This document shows positions 1-8,406 of a stretch of 39,593 nucleotides of DNA, in pieces. The stretch covers positions 1 through 39,593 of the forward strand of contig JAILHX010000058.1 of NCBI GenBank assembly GCA_024695565.1. Reading direction: 5' to 3'. The translations under genes were made by a program, and so were the position numbers. Each line of letters begins with the position of its first letter. The first letter of the stretch is position 1. The notes beneath the pieces are model-generated. The model was not told the origin of the DNA. It made no database searches and saw nothing but the letters and a program-made list of their open reading frames with translations. This stretch comes from Saccharofermentans sp. (GTDB lineage: Bacteria; Bacillota_A; Clostridia; Saccharofermentanales; Saccharofermentanaceae).

Positions 1-814
1 CGTCCTTTACGAGAACCAGCGAATTACCGAAGTCTCTCATATCTGATGTGATAAGAGTCTCGTTGAATGATTCAACCTTATCGTCATCAAGCTGGATGAT
101 AAGCTCTGTGCAGTAACCGAATTCTGCAAGACCTTCACCCATTGTGGGAAGTGCTGCTCCAGCGCTTACATCAGCAACGGAAGCAAACTCGGATAAGTCA
201 ACACTGAATGTCTCATCAAGAGCTTCCATCATACCTGTAACGAGGCAGACGAAGCCCATGGCACCGGAATCCAAAACGTTATATTCCTTCAATACGGGGA
301 GAAGCTCGGGTGTGTGCTTAAGAGATTCTGCTGCACCTTCAACAATGCCCTTCATGAACTCTTCAGTGGTCGTATCTTCATCGAGGAAGTCTTCAACATG
401 CTCCTGGGCTTCACGGCATACAGTAAGGAAAGTACCCTCAACCGGTTCAGCTACCGAGTTATAAGCGCTCTCAGTACCTGCGAGGAAAGCAGCATAGAGG
501 GTTCCTGCGTCAACAGCATCAAAATCCCTGTATGCCTTAAGGAATCCCTTGAGCCACTGAGATAAGATTACGCCAGAGTTTCCCTGTGAATTCATGAGCG
601 CGCCGGTATAGAGTTTATCGAAATCAGATGATTCCAGGTCTCTGTCACCTATCTCTACAAGAACCTGCAGGATACCGCTCATGGTCTTGTCCATATTCGT
701 ACCCGTATCACCGTCAGGGATCGGGAAAACATTCATGTCATTTAATGTCTGCTTATTATCAAGGATCTTCTTGGCACCGCCAATAAGCATCTTTTTTAAG
801 ATCGATAATTCCAT
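1..814 (-). CDS. DAK2-domain protein, FakA-like (fatty acid kinase type), partial
   Basis: This is the 5' part (271 codons) of a gene that runs off the left edge. Read from the ATG at 814, the protein has the DAK2 nucleotide-binding signature VFPIPDGDTGTN at about residues 29-40, whose aspartates bind Mg-ATP, and a second family motif NSQGNSGVILSQ near residue 75. In FakA, this domain phosphorylates a fatty acid held by a DegV-type FakB partner, giving acyl-phosphate. Two DegV genes lie immediately upstream in the same operon, which supports a FakA/FakB pairing rather than dihydroxyacetone kinase. The C-terminal domains of FakA (about 550 residues) lie outside the window, so full-length identity is unproven. 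It is the last gene of the operon visible here, 40 bases after the preceding stop. A GGAAGAG sequence upstream may serve as its ribosome binding site. Confidence 0.85.
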   Translation of the reverse strand, partial: MELSILKKMLIGGAKKILDNKQTLNDMNVFPIPDGDTGTNMDKTMSGILQVLVEIGDRDLESSDFDKLYTGALMNSQGNSGVILSQWLKGFLKAYRDFDAVDAGTLYAAFLAGTESAYNSVAEPVEGTFLTVCREAQEHVEDFLDEDTTTEEFMKGIVEGAAESLKHTPELLPVLKEYNVLDSGAMGFVCLVTGMMEALDETFSVDLSEFASVADVSAGAALPTMGEGLAEFGYCTELIIQLDDDKVESFNETLITSDMRDFGNSLVLVKD

Positions 815-854
815 TTCCTTATTCTTCTCTTCCTATTTATCTTTAATTACTTTA

Positions 855-1754
855 TTAACTATGTAGATTTATCTGTTCGTTCTTGTGTCTGCCCTTATAG
901 TTAACGATCAATGTTCCGGGGCCTACGGATACGCCGACAATGGGACCTATAATGTATTGCTTGATCTTAGCGTTCGGAATCTTGGTCTTTATCTCGTTTT
1001 CGAGCGCTTCAGCATCAGATTTACAGTCAGCATGACCGATCCAGATAGTCTGTTTATCGGGCTGGACAATAAACTCAGATACCTGGGAAGCGATCTCGGT
1101 AAATGAAGACCTTCTTCCCTTAACCTTACGGACAGCAAGGTTCTGGCCCTTTGTATCCGATATGATGATAGGCTTTACGGCAAACAGATTGCCGAAGAAA
1201 GCCGAAGAAGCAGTAACTCTGCCTGCTTCCTTCAGATAAGATAGTGTCTCGGTGGTTGAGCACTGGTTATAGAACAGCTTATGCTCTTCTATCCAGGACT
1301 CGCATTCTTCAATTGTTTTGCCTTCATCGCGCATCTTGGCGCACTCGATGGCAAGAAGTCCCTGTGCCATGCCGCTTAACAGTGAATCAATGCAGATCAC
1401 CTTGCGGTCAGGAAACTCGGAGCGGAGCTCATCACGGACTATAAATGCTGTCTTGATGGAGCTTGATAAAGCAGAAGAACATGCGATGTAGATTACATCC
1501 TTGCCAAGGCTCAAATGCTCCCGGAGTATCTCGGCATAAGTATTGATCAAGACCTGAGCTGTCTTATAACGTGTGCCGTTTCTCATCGAATCATAGAAAT
1601 CATGCGCACCGATCTGAGCCCAGTCAAGCGAAGCAATGTAGCTCTTGCCATCAGTAGTTGAGAACTCCATCGGGAAGTAATTGATACCGTATTGCTGTCT
1701 GATCTCAGCAGGAATGTCCGATGTAGAATCGGTTAACACGTGAAAAGATGCCAT
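855..1754 (-). CDS. DegV family fatty-acid-binding protein (FakB-like)
   Basis: This 299-residue protein opens with the DegV signature VLTDSTSDIP and has the family's typical length. The central YIACSSALSSS segment matches the serine-rich lipid-contact region. DegV/FakB proteins are cytosolic carriers that bind one fatty acid and present its carboxylate to FakA for phosphorylation. The ATG at 1754 is preferred over an upstream in-frame start at 1778: GGAGG sits 8 bases before it and this start avoids overlap with the upstream hydrolase stop. It lies 4 bases downstream of the hydrolase gene and 40 bases upstream of the FakA-like gene. A second DegV copy is in the same operon, so the two may differ in acyl-chain preference; that is inference. 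Confidence 0.92.
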   Translation of the reverse strand: MASFHVLTDSTSDIPAEIRQQYGINYFPMEFSTTDGKSYIASLDWAQIGAHDFYDSMRNGTRYKTAQVLINTYAEILREHLSLGKDVIYIACSSALSSSIKTAFIVRDELRSEFPDRKVICIDSLLSGMAQGLLAIECAKMRDEGKTIEECESWIEEHKLFYNQCSTTETLSYLKEAGRVTASSAFFGNLFAVKPIIISDTKGQNLAVRKVKGRRSSFTEIASQVSEFIVQPDKQTIWIGHADCKSDAEALENEIKTKIPNAKIKQYIIGPIVGVSVGPGTLIVNYKGRHKNEQINLHS

Positions 1755-1758
1755 CTGA

Positions 1759-2736
1759 TCATCCTCCGTAATTAACAAAGTCGCTTACAGCCTTATCGTA
1801 TGCTTCCAGATTCCGGATCCTTAAGTGTGAATGAGCGCCCTCGTCGAACCAGACCATCTGCTTTCTCTTAGAACCGCTCGCGTCATTTATCTTGTCAAAA
1901 TTCTTCGGCAGTGATGATACATCCTGTCTGCCGCAGATCATGAGCTGGGGCACTTCAACATTCCTGATCGCCTTGATAGGTGTGTTTGCGAAAATATCGA
2001 TTCCTGCGATCTTCTTAAACAACAGACCCATCTGAAGACATACGGGGAATGTAGGCTTACCGAGATTCTTTGTCCTCTGGCACAAAACGTTATAGAAGGA
2101 GACAAACGGACCTTCAAGAACGATCGAATCAACGTAAGGATTGTGCTCGGAGGCTACATAGATCGCTGCAACGGAACCTATGCAGATACCGTGAATTACG
2201 AAGTGATCGATCTTGAACTGCTCGTGCACAAGATTTATCCAGGCAGTAAGATCCTTTCCTTCAAGTATCCCGGCACCTGTCGTGTATCCCTCGCTCAGTC
2301 CTGCTGCGCGAGGGTCAACAACAATGATGTTAAAGTTATTCTTCTGATAGAGGTCAGCAAAATAGTAGCAGTACTTACAGGTCTCTGCCCTGCCTGCCAT
2401 GATTATCGCTGCCTTATCGTATCCGAAGTCGAAGTATTCACCCTTCATCTTAAGTCCGTCGAAGGATGTAACTTCTATCTCTTTCATATATGAAGCATTT
2501 TCTGTGCCCCACTTCATGCCCGTCTCAAACATTACCGTGTGCTCGGCATTCTCAGGCGCGCTGTTGCCGCGTGCCCATTTCTCCTTAGTATCACGGATAA
2601 ACATGTTCTTATATTGCTTCTTTGCGATCTTCATGCAGTAGACCCACATGAATACGAATCCGCCGCCGATAACGACAAGAACAACAATAGCAATGATTAT
2701 GATAAGAGGGATCGGATTAAAACCTGCGTTATTCAT
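1759..2736 (-). CDS. membrane-anchored alpha/beta hydrolase with a Cys nucleophile
   Basis: The protein is 325 residues. Residues 9-33 form one hydrophobic segment (an N-terminal membrane anchor), followed by an alpha/beta-hydrolase domain. The nucleophile elbow reads HGICIGS, so the usual Ser of GxSxG is Cys185. Asp272 (GRQDVSS) and His302 (DEGAHSH) are well placed to complete a Cys-Asp-His triad like that of dienelactone hydrolase. A Gly-Arg-Ala stretch near residue 115 may form the oxyanion hole. It is translationally coupled to the upstream DegV gene through a TAATG overlap and sits between two DegV genes, suggesting a lipid-ester or thioester substrate at the membrane. The substrate is unknown, and the Cys could also mark an inactive or acyl-transferring enzyme. 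Confidence 0.82.
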   Translation of the reverse strand: MNNAGFNPIPLIIIIAIVVLVVIGGGFVFMWVYCMKIAKKQYKNMFIRDTKEKWARGNSAPENAEHTVMFETGMKWGTENASYMKEIEVTSFDGLKMKGEYFDFGYDKAAIIMAGRAETCKYCYYFADLYQKNNFNIIVVDPRAAGLSEGYTTGAGILEGKDLTAWINLVHEQFKIDHFVIHGICIGSVAAIYVASEHNPYVDSIVLEGPFVSFYNVLCQRTKNLGKPTFPVCLQMGLLFKKIAGIDIFANTPIKAIRNVEVPQLMICGRQDVSSLPKNFDKINDASGSKRKQMVWFDEGAHSHLRIRNLEAYDKAVSDFVNYGG

Positions 2737-3665
2737 TACAGCTTAGCCTTGATGTCCTCTAAGATCTTAGTCTCTTCTGCAAGACCTTCAGAGATCTCCT
2801 TACCCATGTAGAAAGCAACTACCATGCCGGGGCCGATAGAAGAACCGTTTGCCATACAAACAGTTGTAGGGATGATCTCAGCGTTAGGATACTTCTCTCT
2901 GATAAGATCCTGGAGCTGGAGCCACTGAGCCTTACGGAATGTGTGGGATACAAAGATCCTCTTAGGATCGGGTTCGATAGTAGCTTCCATGTAAGCCATC
3001 ATAGCTGTGAAAAGCTTCTTGTAGCCGGTAACCTTTGTGATGATCTGGTTCATACCGTCACGGTTGAACTCAGCGATAGGCTTGATGTTGATGAGGGAGC
3101 CCATGAATGCGGATACATTGGAGCAGCGTCCCATCTTAGCGAGGAACTTGAGGTCGTCAACAGTACCTGTCTGGTGGCATCTGTGCTTGTTGTTTTCGAG
3201 CCACTCAGCGACTTCGTCAATAGACTTGCCAGCCTGCTTCATCTCACCTGCGAAGGAGCAGAGAAGTCCGTCACCGCCGGAATAACGGAGTGAGTCAACA
3301 CAGATGATCTTACGGTCAGGATACTTCTCCATAAGATTTGAAGCTGCCTTACGGCATGCATCAAATGTATTGGAAAGAGAGTGTGAGAGCGAGATGCTCA
3401 GGATATCCTTGCCCTGCTTCAAGTACTTCTCGAAGAAAGCTTCCTGAACTTCCAATCCCTTAATTGAGGTTGAATACATAGAATCCTTGGACATTGATGT
3501 GTAGAAGTCCTGAGGTGAGATATTCTCCCAGTCCAGAGTTGAATCCTCTGTGTGTCCATCCGGGAAGTTGATATTACCGGGAAGGTAATCATCGATACCG
3601 AATCTTTCTCTCAAGTCCTTTGTGAGGTCTGTAGAGCTGTCTGTGAGAATTACATAATCAGCCAT
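2736..3665 (-). CDS. DegV family fatty-acid-binding protein (second copy)
   Basis: This 309-residue protein starts MADYVILTDSSTDLT, the DegV N-terminal signature. It has the conserved ISLSHSLSNT segment near residue 95 and the C-terminal GPGMVVAFYMGKE motif. As a FakB-type protein it would hold a fatty acid for the DAK2 kinase encoded at the end of the operon. It differs substantially from the other DegV protein (855-1754), so it is not a recent duplicate. The start is unambiguous. The stop overlaps the hydrolase ATG by one base (TAATG), and 27 bases separate it from the acyl carrier protein gene. DegV-ACP adjacency fits handover of acyl groups, but no direct evidence of this is visible. Confidence 0.92.
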   Translation of the reverse strand: MADYVILTDSSTDLTKDLRERFGIDDYLPGNINFPDGHTEDSTLDWENISPQDFYTSMSKDSMYSTSIKGLEVQEAFFEKYLKQGKDILSISLSHSLSNTFDACRKAASNLMEKYPDRKIICVDSLRYSGGDGLLCSFAGEMKQAGKSIDEVAEWLENNKHRCHQTGTVDDLKFLAKMGRCSNVSAFMGSLINIKPIAEFNRDGMNQIITKVTGYKKLFTAMMAYMEATIEPDPKRIFVSHTFRKAQWLQLQDLIREKYPNAEIIPTTVCMANGSSIGPGMVVAFYMGKEISEGLAEETKILEDIKAKL

Positions 3666-3692
3666 TTTTCTTTACTCTCCTTATATAAATAA

Positions 3693-3941
3693 TTATTTTG
3701 AAGACTCAATCATTGTAATAACATCGCCCACATTCTTGAGAACGAAGTTCCCGTCAACAGGCAATGTTACATGCATACGGCTCTCAATGTTCATCAGGAT
3801 GACAACAAATAAGAGACTGTCGATACCAAGATCATCTAACTTGGATTCAGGGGTAATAGTATCAAGAGGGACGTCGAAGTTCCTGTTCATCGTCTTATAA
3901 GTATCACAGATAATGGAATACAATTCCGGAATCATATCCAT
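3693..3941 (-). CDS. acyl carrier protein
   Basis: This small acidic protein (82 residues) has the carrier signature LGIDSLLFV, whose Ser is the phosphopantetheine attachment site, and the length and helical pattern of an acyl carrier protein. The start at 3941 is preferred because a longer reading frame would run into the upstream acyltransferase; purine-rich GGGGGGA and AGGGA stretches precede it. The gene begins 4 bases after the stop of the double acyltransferase. It is probably a dedicated carrier for this operon rather than the housekeeping AcpP, since it lies among acyl-activating and acyl-transfer genes and not in a fab cluster. A D-alanyl or amino-acid carrier protein is a less likely alternative. 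Confidence 0.88.
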   Translation of the reverse strand: MDMIPELYSIICDTYKTMNRNFDVPLDTITPESKLDDLGIDSLLFVVILMNIESRMHVTLPVDGNFVLKNVGDVITMIESSK

Positions 3942-3945
3942 ATCC

Positions 3946-5340
3946 CTATTTTCCCCCCGCTTTTGAACTTCTGGCCTCTTCGATCTCTTTACTGATCTTG
4001 GCAAGATTTTCCTTCATCTCGGCTCTTACCTTCTTGATGTAGAGATTCATCTTAGGCTTCGTTTCAATTATCGCCTGACGCTTAAGCGCATATATGCTGT
4101 CACGCATCATTTGATTTGCAATCTCAATCGATTCATTATCTGTTACTAACCCTGCTTTGTCAAATTCAATAGGGTCTCCTACAACGAATCTCGTAGGCTT
4201 CAAGATCTTATATGAAGTATGGATATAGACCGGTACGACAGGCACATGAGTATAAAGTGACAACATGGCAGGTCCCTTCATGAAGTCGAGCAGATCATCG
4301 TCATAATTCATATGGCCTTCAGGGAAGATAATGATCGGCTCATGGTTCTTAAGTCCGTCCATCATGGTCTTAAGTGCAGTCCAGTCAAATCCCGATCTGT
4401 CGAGCAATATACATCCCATCGCGCGCTCGAAAAAGCTCCATGAACTGTTAATATCCGCAACATCCTTTGCTGCTAAACTTCTGCAGTAAACTCTCCTGAA
4501 CACATAGTAAAGGAGCGCCGAATCGATCCACCATGAATGATTCGATACGATGATCATTCCCTTATCCATATATCTTGTAGCACGGGCAAATTCGCCTCCA
4601 TATGTGATCTTGGTCCTTAGTCCGAGCTTTATGCCCGGAAGAGCCGTATACTTCATGAAGTTATAAAGGAATGTCGCATACTTAGGCCGCTTAAGCTTCT
4701 TACCGTCTGCGATAAGGAAGTTCTTTAGATAGAACTGTCTGTATTCTTCTGTTTTCTCCTGAAGCTCTTTTGTAAAAGCATTTGCCCTGTCCTGGAGATT
4801 ATTAAGATCGTCTCTTGTGATATATGCATCAGGATACATAAGGCTTCCGATGAACATCAGATCACGTTTGAAGATTCCTATCCTGCCGTTATGGTAGACA
4901 GGAACGATCGGTGCTCCTGAACTTAATGAGATAAGAGCAGCTGCCTGCTTATACTCAAGGAGCTTTCCTTCAGTCTCAATGTGACCTTCAGGGAATATCA
5001 GGATATTCCTTCCCTTATTGATCTGCTCAACAGCCTTGTTGACTGCATCCATGTTGCCGGTAACAGAATCGACCTTGATGACACCCATGGCCTTGAGCAG
5101 GAATGTCAGGAACGGATTATAAGCATAGAACTGTGATCCTACGAGCACATAGGTCCTTCTGAACGGGAAAGCCAGCATAGCCTCGATATAATCAAGGAAC
5201 GCTGTATGGTTCATCGATATGATAACGGGGCCCTTATACTTCTCCTTCTTTTTCTTGCGAAGGTAGATCTTCTTTATCGGGAAGATAAAGATCGAAGGGA
5301 GAATTACATTAAGATATATCAGCCACCTTATAAGAAACAT
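3946..5340 (-). CDS. double-domain PlsC-type acyltransferase
   Basis: The 464-residue protein contains two complete lysophospholipid acyltransferase (PlsC) domains. Domain 1 has the HX4D catalytic motif NHTAFLD (His45, Asp50) and FPEGH at 116-120. Domain 2 has NHSWWID (His268, Asp273) and FPEGH at 339-343. Single PlsC proteins are usually about 200-250 residues, so this is a tandem fusion. Hydrophobic N-terminal residues 1-24 suggest membrane association. Each domain could acylate a different hydroxyl of one acceptor, using acyl-ACP or acyl-phosphate made by its neighbours. Its ATG overlaps the stop of the upstream acyl-adenylate ligase by one base, and the ACP gene follows after 4 bases. Confidence 0.9.
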   Translation of the reverse strand: MFLIRWLIYLNVILPSIFIFPIKKIYLRKKKKEKYKGPVIISMNHTAFLDYIEAMLAFPFRRTYVLVGSQFYAYNPFLTFLLKAMGVIKVDSVTGNMDAVNKAVEQINKGRNILIFPEGHIETEGKLLEYKQAAALISLSSGAPIVPVYHNGRIGIFKRDLMFIGSLMYPDAYITRDDLNNLQDRANAFTKELQEKTEEYRQFYLKNFLIADGKKLKRPKYATFLYNFMKYTALPGIKLGLRTKITYGGEFARATRYMDKGMIIVSNHSWWIDSALLYYVFRRVYCRSLAAKDVADINSSWSFFERAMGCILLDRSGFDWTALKTMMDGLKNHEPIIIFPEGHMNYDDDLLDFMKGPAMLSLYTHVPVVPVYIHTSYKILKPTRFVVGDPIEFDKAGLVTDNESIEIANQMMRDSIYALKRQAIIETKPKMNLYIKKVRAEMKENLAKISKEIEEARSSKAGGK

Positions 5341-7292
5341 TATTCTTTAGATCCCTTACTCAATTTAATGATATAGTCCGCAATAGCCATAGGCGTGATA
5401 AGCGGTGTCTCAGTCATGTTGACCGGCTTGCCGATAACTTCAGAGACCTTGGATAACAGTTCGACATACTGCATTGAGTCGCCGCCCAATGTAATGAAGT
5501 TCGATGTCTCGGTAATCTCGGAGCGGTCCTTTTCGAGAACTTCGGCAAAAACATCACATACCTTGCTGATGATCTCAGTATAATCAGAGCTTCTTGTACG
5601 GGTAACTTCCTCATCTGTAGGCCTTGAACACTCTGTAGCAAAGAGCTCCTGATTCTCGAGTTTCTTCGCAAGTGCCTTACGGTCGATCCCCTTGAAATTC
5701 TCCGGGCATGCACCAATAAGATTCAGTACCTTAACAGGTCTTTCAGACATCGTGAGCTGGTCGATCGAAGCATATACGCCCTTAAGTGATGAAGCCTTCT
5801 CATAAGCTCCCATCTTGCCGTCATCAGCAAGAACCAATACCATCTGTGCCTCTTCAGAGCCCGGGAGCTTGCAGTTGATCATGGCCTCCTGAATGAACGA
5901 ACCCTTATCGATCCTTGATTCGATCTCCTCTGGAGAGATATTCTCGCCGTTAGGTCCGATAATGACGTCATCCAAACGGCCGATGATGTGAAGTCTTCCC
6001 TCTTCATCAATATTTACAAAGTCGTTCGTCGGATAGTAATCATCCGTAAACTTATTAAACTTACCGTCTCTGTAGATGCCGTTCATTGAATAATCATTAG
6101 GGATAAGAAGCTCGCCTTCATCACTTACCTTGTACTTTACGTTAGTAAAGATCTTACCGGCACTCGAGCCGTTCCTGTATTTGGGCTTGCGGTTAAGTTC
6201 AACGCAGATGATTCCGCACTCGGTAAGACCGTATCCCTGATAGATCGAATAACCCAGACCATTAAGGACTTCAAGTGTTCTCGGTGCTATGAATCCGCCG
6301 CCGGTAATAAGGAATGTAGCCTTTTCTCCCATCAGCTGACGTCTTACCGTCTTGAATAATATCTTGCGGGCAACAAAACAACCGAGTCTTGGCGAGAAGT
6401 TCTGAAGCTTATTGGAGAACCTGATAGCCTTATTGAACTTCTCAGTCTTACCCTGCTTCTCAACTTCCTTCTCGAGCGCAGCAACCGTCTTGTTCCATAC
6501 GAGCGGGATCGCAAAGAAGTGAGTTACTCCTAAACGCTTACATACAAACTGTATGCTCTGTGCATCGTACTTGGGAAGGAATACGAATCCTCTTCCGAAG
6601 AACATGAACCACATGAGTGTCGCGATAAGTCCGAAGATGTGATAGAACGGCAGGAATGCCAGATTGTGTATATCAAGCTTATAGTTGTACTGAATAGACT
6701 CATTCTGCTTTACGATGTCCAGGCTCATCTCTACAAGATGGCATATAGTCTTTCCGCTGTGTGATATGATCTTCGGTCTGGCAGTAGAACCGCTCGTAAC
6801 GAGAACGATCTCATCAGCCCAGACGATCTCTTCCCTGTTAAGCTTATCCCTCTTAGCAGGCTCTAAGAGTTCCTTAATCTTAACAGCCTTATCGATCCTG
6901 TCATCTTCAGATACAACGAAAATAGGATCCATCTCCTGAATAATGTCATTCGTGGTCCACGTGTTATGACGTGTATTAAGAAGGATCGGAACATATCCCG
7001 CCTGAAGGATTCCCCAGAAGAGCGCTACCCAGTCAGCAGAGTTATCAAGGAACATTCCTACAAACTTACCGGAACTGCCGGACGTGGCAGCATACTTCTT
7101 TACAGCCTTAGTGAACTCGTCGACTCTCTCGAAAAGTTCATAGTAAGACATCTCAACGATCTTTCCGTTCTCGAGCCACTCTGCAAATCTCTCGCTCGTG
7201 AAACGGTTCTTTAATATCGTGTATATTGATTCAAAAGTCTGCGGAGCATCTTTAAGCGCTGCAATATTCTCCGCTATGATCCTCGAAATCAT
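5340..7292 (-). CDS. acyl-adenylate ligase with C-terminal carrier domain
   Basis: The 650-residue protein has an AMP-binding (ANL superfamily) domain with the P-loop-like motif TSGSTARPK at 166-174, the GYGLTECG motif in mid-protein and IGRLDDVI near the hinge. A C-terminal carrier domain follows, with LGGDSMQYVEL and the phosphopantetheine Ser at 606. The likely reaction is ATP-dependent activation of a fatty acid and loading onto the attached or the free carrier protein. The region aligned to the catalytic A10 lysine reads PENFKGIDRK, with Ile where Gly-Lys is usual and a Lys one position before the Gly. It begins 6 bases after the upstream hydrolase, with AAGGG before the ATG. A fatty-acyl-CoA ligase is the main alternative. 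Confidence 0.88.
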   Translation of the reverse strand: MISRIIAENIAALKDAPQTFESIYTILKNRFTSERFAEWLENGKIVEMSYYELFERVDEFTKAVKKYAATSGSSGKFVGMFLDNSADWVALFWGILQAGYVPILLNTRHNTWTTNDIIQEMDPIFVVSEDDRIDKAVKIKELLEPAKRDKLNREEIVWADEIVLVTSGSTARPKIISHSGKTICHLVEMSLDIVKQNESIQYNYKLDIHNLAFLPFYHIFGLIATLMWFMFFGRGFVFLPKYDAQSIQFVCKRLGVTHFFAIPLVWNKTVAALEKEVEKQGKTEKFNKAIRFSNKLQNFSPRLGCFVARKILFKTVRRQLMGEKATFLITGGGFIAPRTLEVLNGLGYSIYQGYGLTECGIICVELNRKPKYRNGSSAGKIFTNVKYKVSDEGELLIPNDYSMNGIYRDGKFNKFTDDYYPTNDFVNIDEEGRLHIIGRLDDVIIGPNGENISPEEIESRIDKGSFIQEAMINCKLPGSEEAQMVLVLADDGKMGAYEKASSLKGVYASIDQLTMSERPVKVLNLIGACPENFKGIDRKALAKKLENQELFATECSRPTDEEVTRTRSSDYTEIISKVCDVFAEVLEKDRSEITETSNFITLGGDSMQYVELLSKVSEVIGKPVNMTETPLITPMAIADYIIKLSKGSKE

Positions 7293-7298
7293 TATCCC

Positions 7299-8402
7299 TT
7301 AGTTTCCCCATACCTTTCTTACCTGTTCGCACATCTCCAAAATTGCAGCCTGTGCCTGAGGCAGTATACCAAAATAATCCAAAAATGCATGCGAAACGCC
7401 GCGGTATCTGATGTGCTTATTGGGAACTCCTGCCTTATCAAGAAGTCTGGAATAATATTCAGCCTGAATCCTTAATCCGTCATACTCCGCTGCGAAAATG
7501 CCTGTTGCGGGCATATTTGAAAGCTCAGCATATACCGGGCTTACATCCGGACTTCTCTTGATCGCATCATACTGCATTCCCGCATAAGCATAGAGTATTG
7601 CAGCCATAAGATCATTATTGCCCTGACCGTCAGCACGGCCGAGCTGAAGTCTTGAATAGATAAGCTCCTTCTGCTCGTCATCTACATCATACATATCGAG
7701 CTTCCATTCATAGAGATTGTCGCGTGAATAAAGATCAACACAGGGATAGAACAGACCTGCATATGTGATCTTAACGTCAGTCTTGTTATCAAGGATCGCT
7801 GCAAGAACGAGATTAGCTCCTGCGCTGTCACCGAACAGACCGATCTTCTCTTTATCAACATTCAGAGCATCAGCATTCCCGCCGATATAACCGATAACTC
7901 CGCAGATGTCTTCGATAGCTGCAGGATAGAGATTCTCGGGTGCCAGGCTGTATTCGATATTGAATACCCTGCATCCCAGGTTCTCTGCAGTATAGCGGCA
8001 GGGCTCCTTATAGAACTCAGCCTTGGAAGCGATGAAAGATCCGCCGTGAATATAGATCATTACAGGAAGCTTCTCATAAGCCTTATCAGCAAGACAATAT
8101 GAGAAGACCTTGATACTTCTGCCATTGACCTCAACGTCAAAGCTGTCTTCATTGATCTCTTTTGAGCACATATCAAGGCAATATGTCTTCGTCGTCTGAC
8201 GCATGCCCTCAACAGAGAAATTCATCGGCATCGACTTCTGGAAAGCATAGATCGCACTTCTTATGAAGAACTCTCTGCTATCCATCTTGCCCTTTCCGTC
8301 ACCGTCAGGTACGGGCTTGATCTCGATCTCCTGCTCGCCGATATTAACGGTCTCACCGGAAGACATGATTTTCGATACCAACTCAAAATCGCACTTGTTC
8401 AT
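7299..8402 (-). CDS. alpha/beta hydrolase, hormone-sensitive-lipase-like esterase
   Basis: The 367-residue protein has the oxyanion-hole motif IHGGSF and the nucleophile elbow GDSAGAN, both typical of the HSL/carboxylesterase family (alpha/beta-hydrolase fold 3). An AEYDGLR segment supplies the likely acidic residue and GVSHAF the His. There is no signal peptide, so it is probably cytosolic. The ATG at 8402 is chosen over one at 8420 because AAGGTG lies 7 bases upstream and the upstream gene's stop is at 8407-8409. It lies between the glycosyltransferase and the acyl ligase, so it may deacylate or trim a lipid intermediate or supply the acyl ligase with free acid; this is inference. Confidence 0.88.
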   Translation of the reverse strand: MNKCDFELVSKIMSSGETVNIGEQEIEIKPVPDGDGKGKMDSREFFIRSAIYAFQKSMPMNFSVEGMRQTTKTYCLDMCSKEINEDSFDVEVNGRSIKVFSYCLADKAYEKLPVMIYIHGGSFIASKAEFYKEPCRYTAENLGCRVFNIEYSLAPENLYPAAIEDICGVIGYIGGNADALNVDKEKIGLFGDSAGANLVLAAILDNKTDVKITYAGLFYPCVDLYSRDNLYEWKLDMYDVDDEQKELIYSRLQLGRADGQGNNDLMAAILYAYAGMQYDAIKRSPDVSPVYAELSNMPATGIFAAEYDGLRIQAEYYSRLLDKAGVPNKHIRYRGVSHAFLDYFGILPQAQAAILEMCEQVRKVWGN

Positions 8403-8406
8403 AGAA

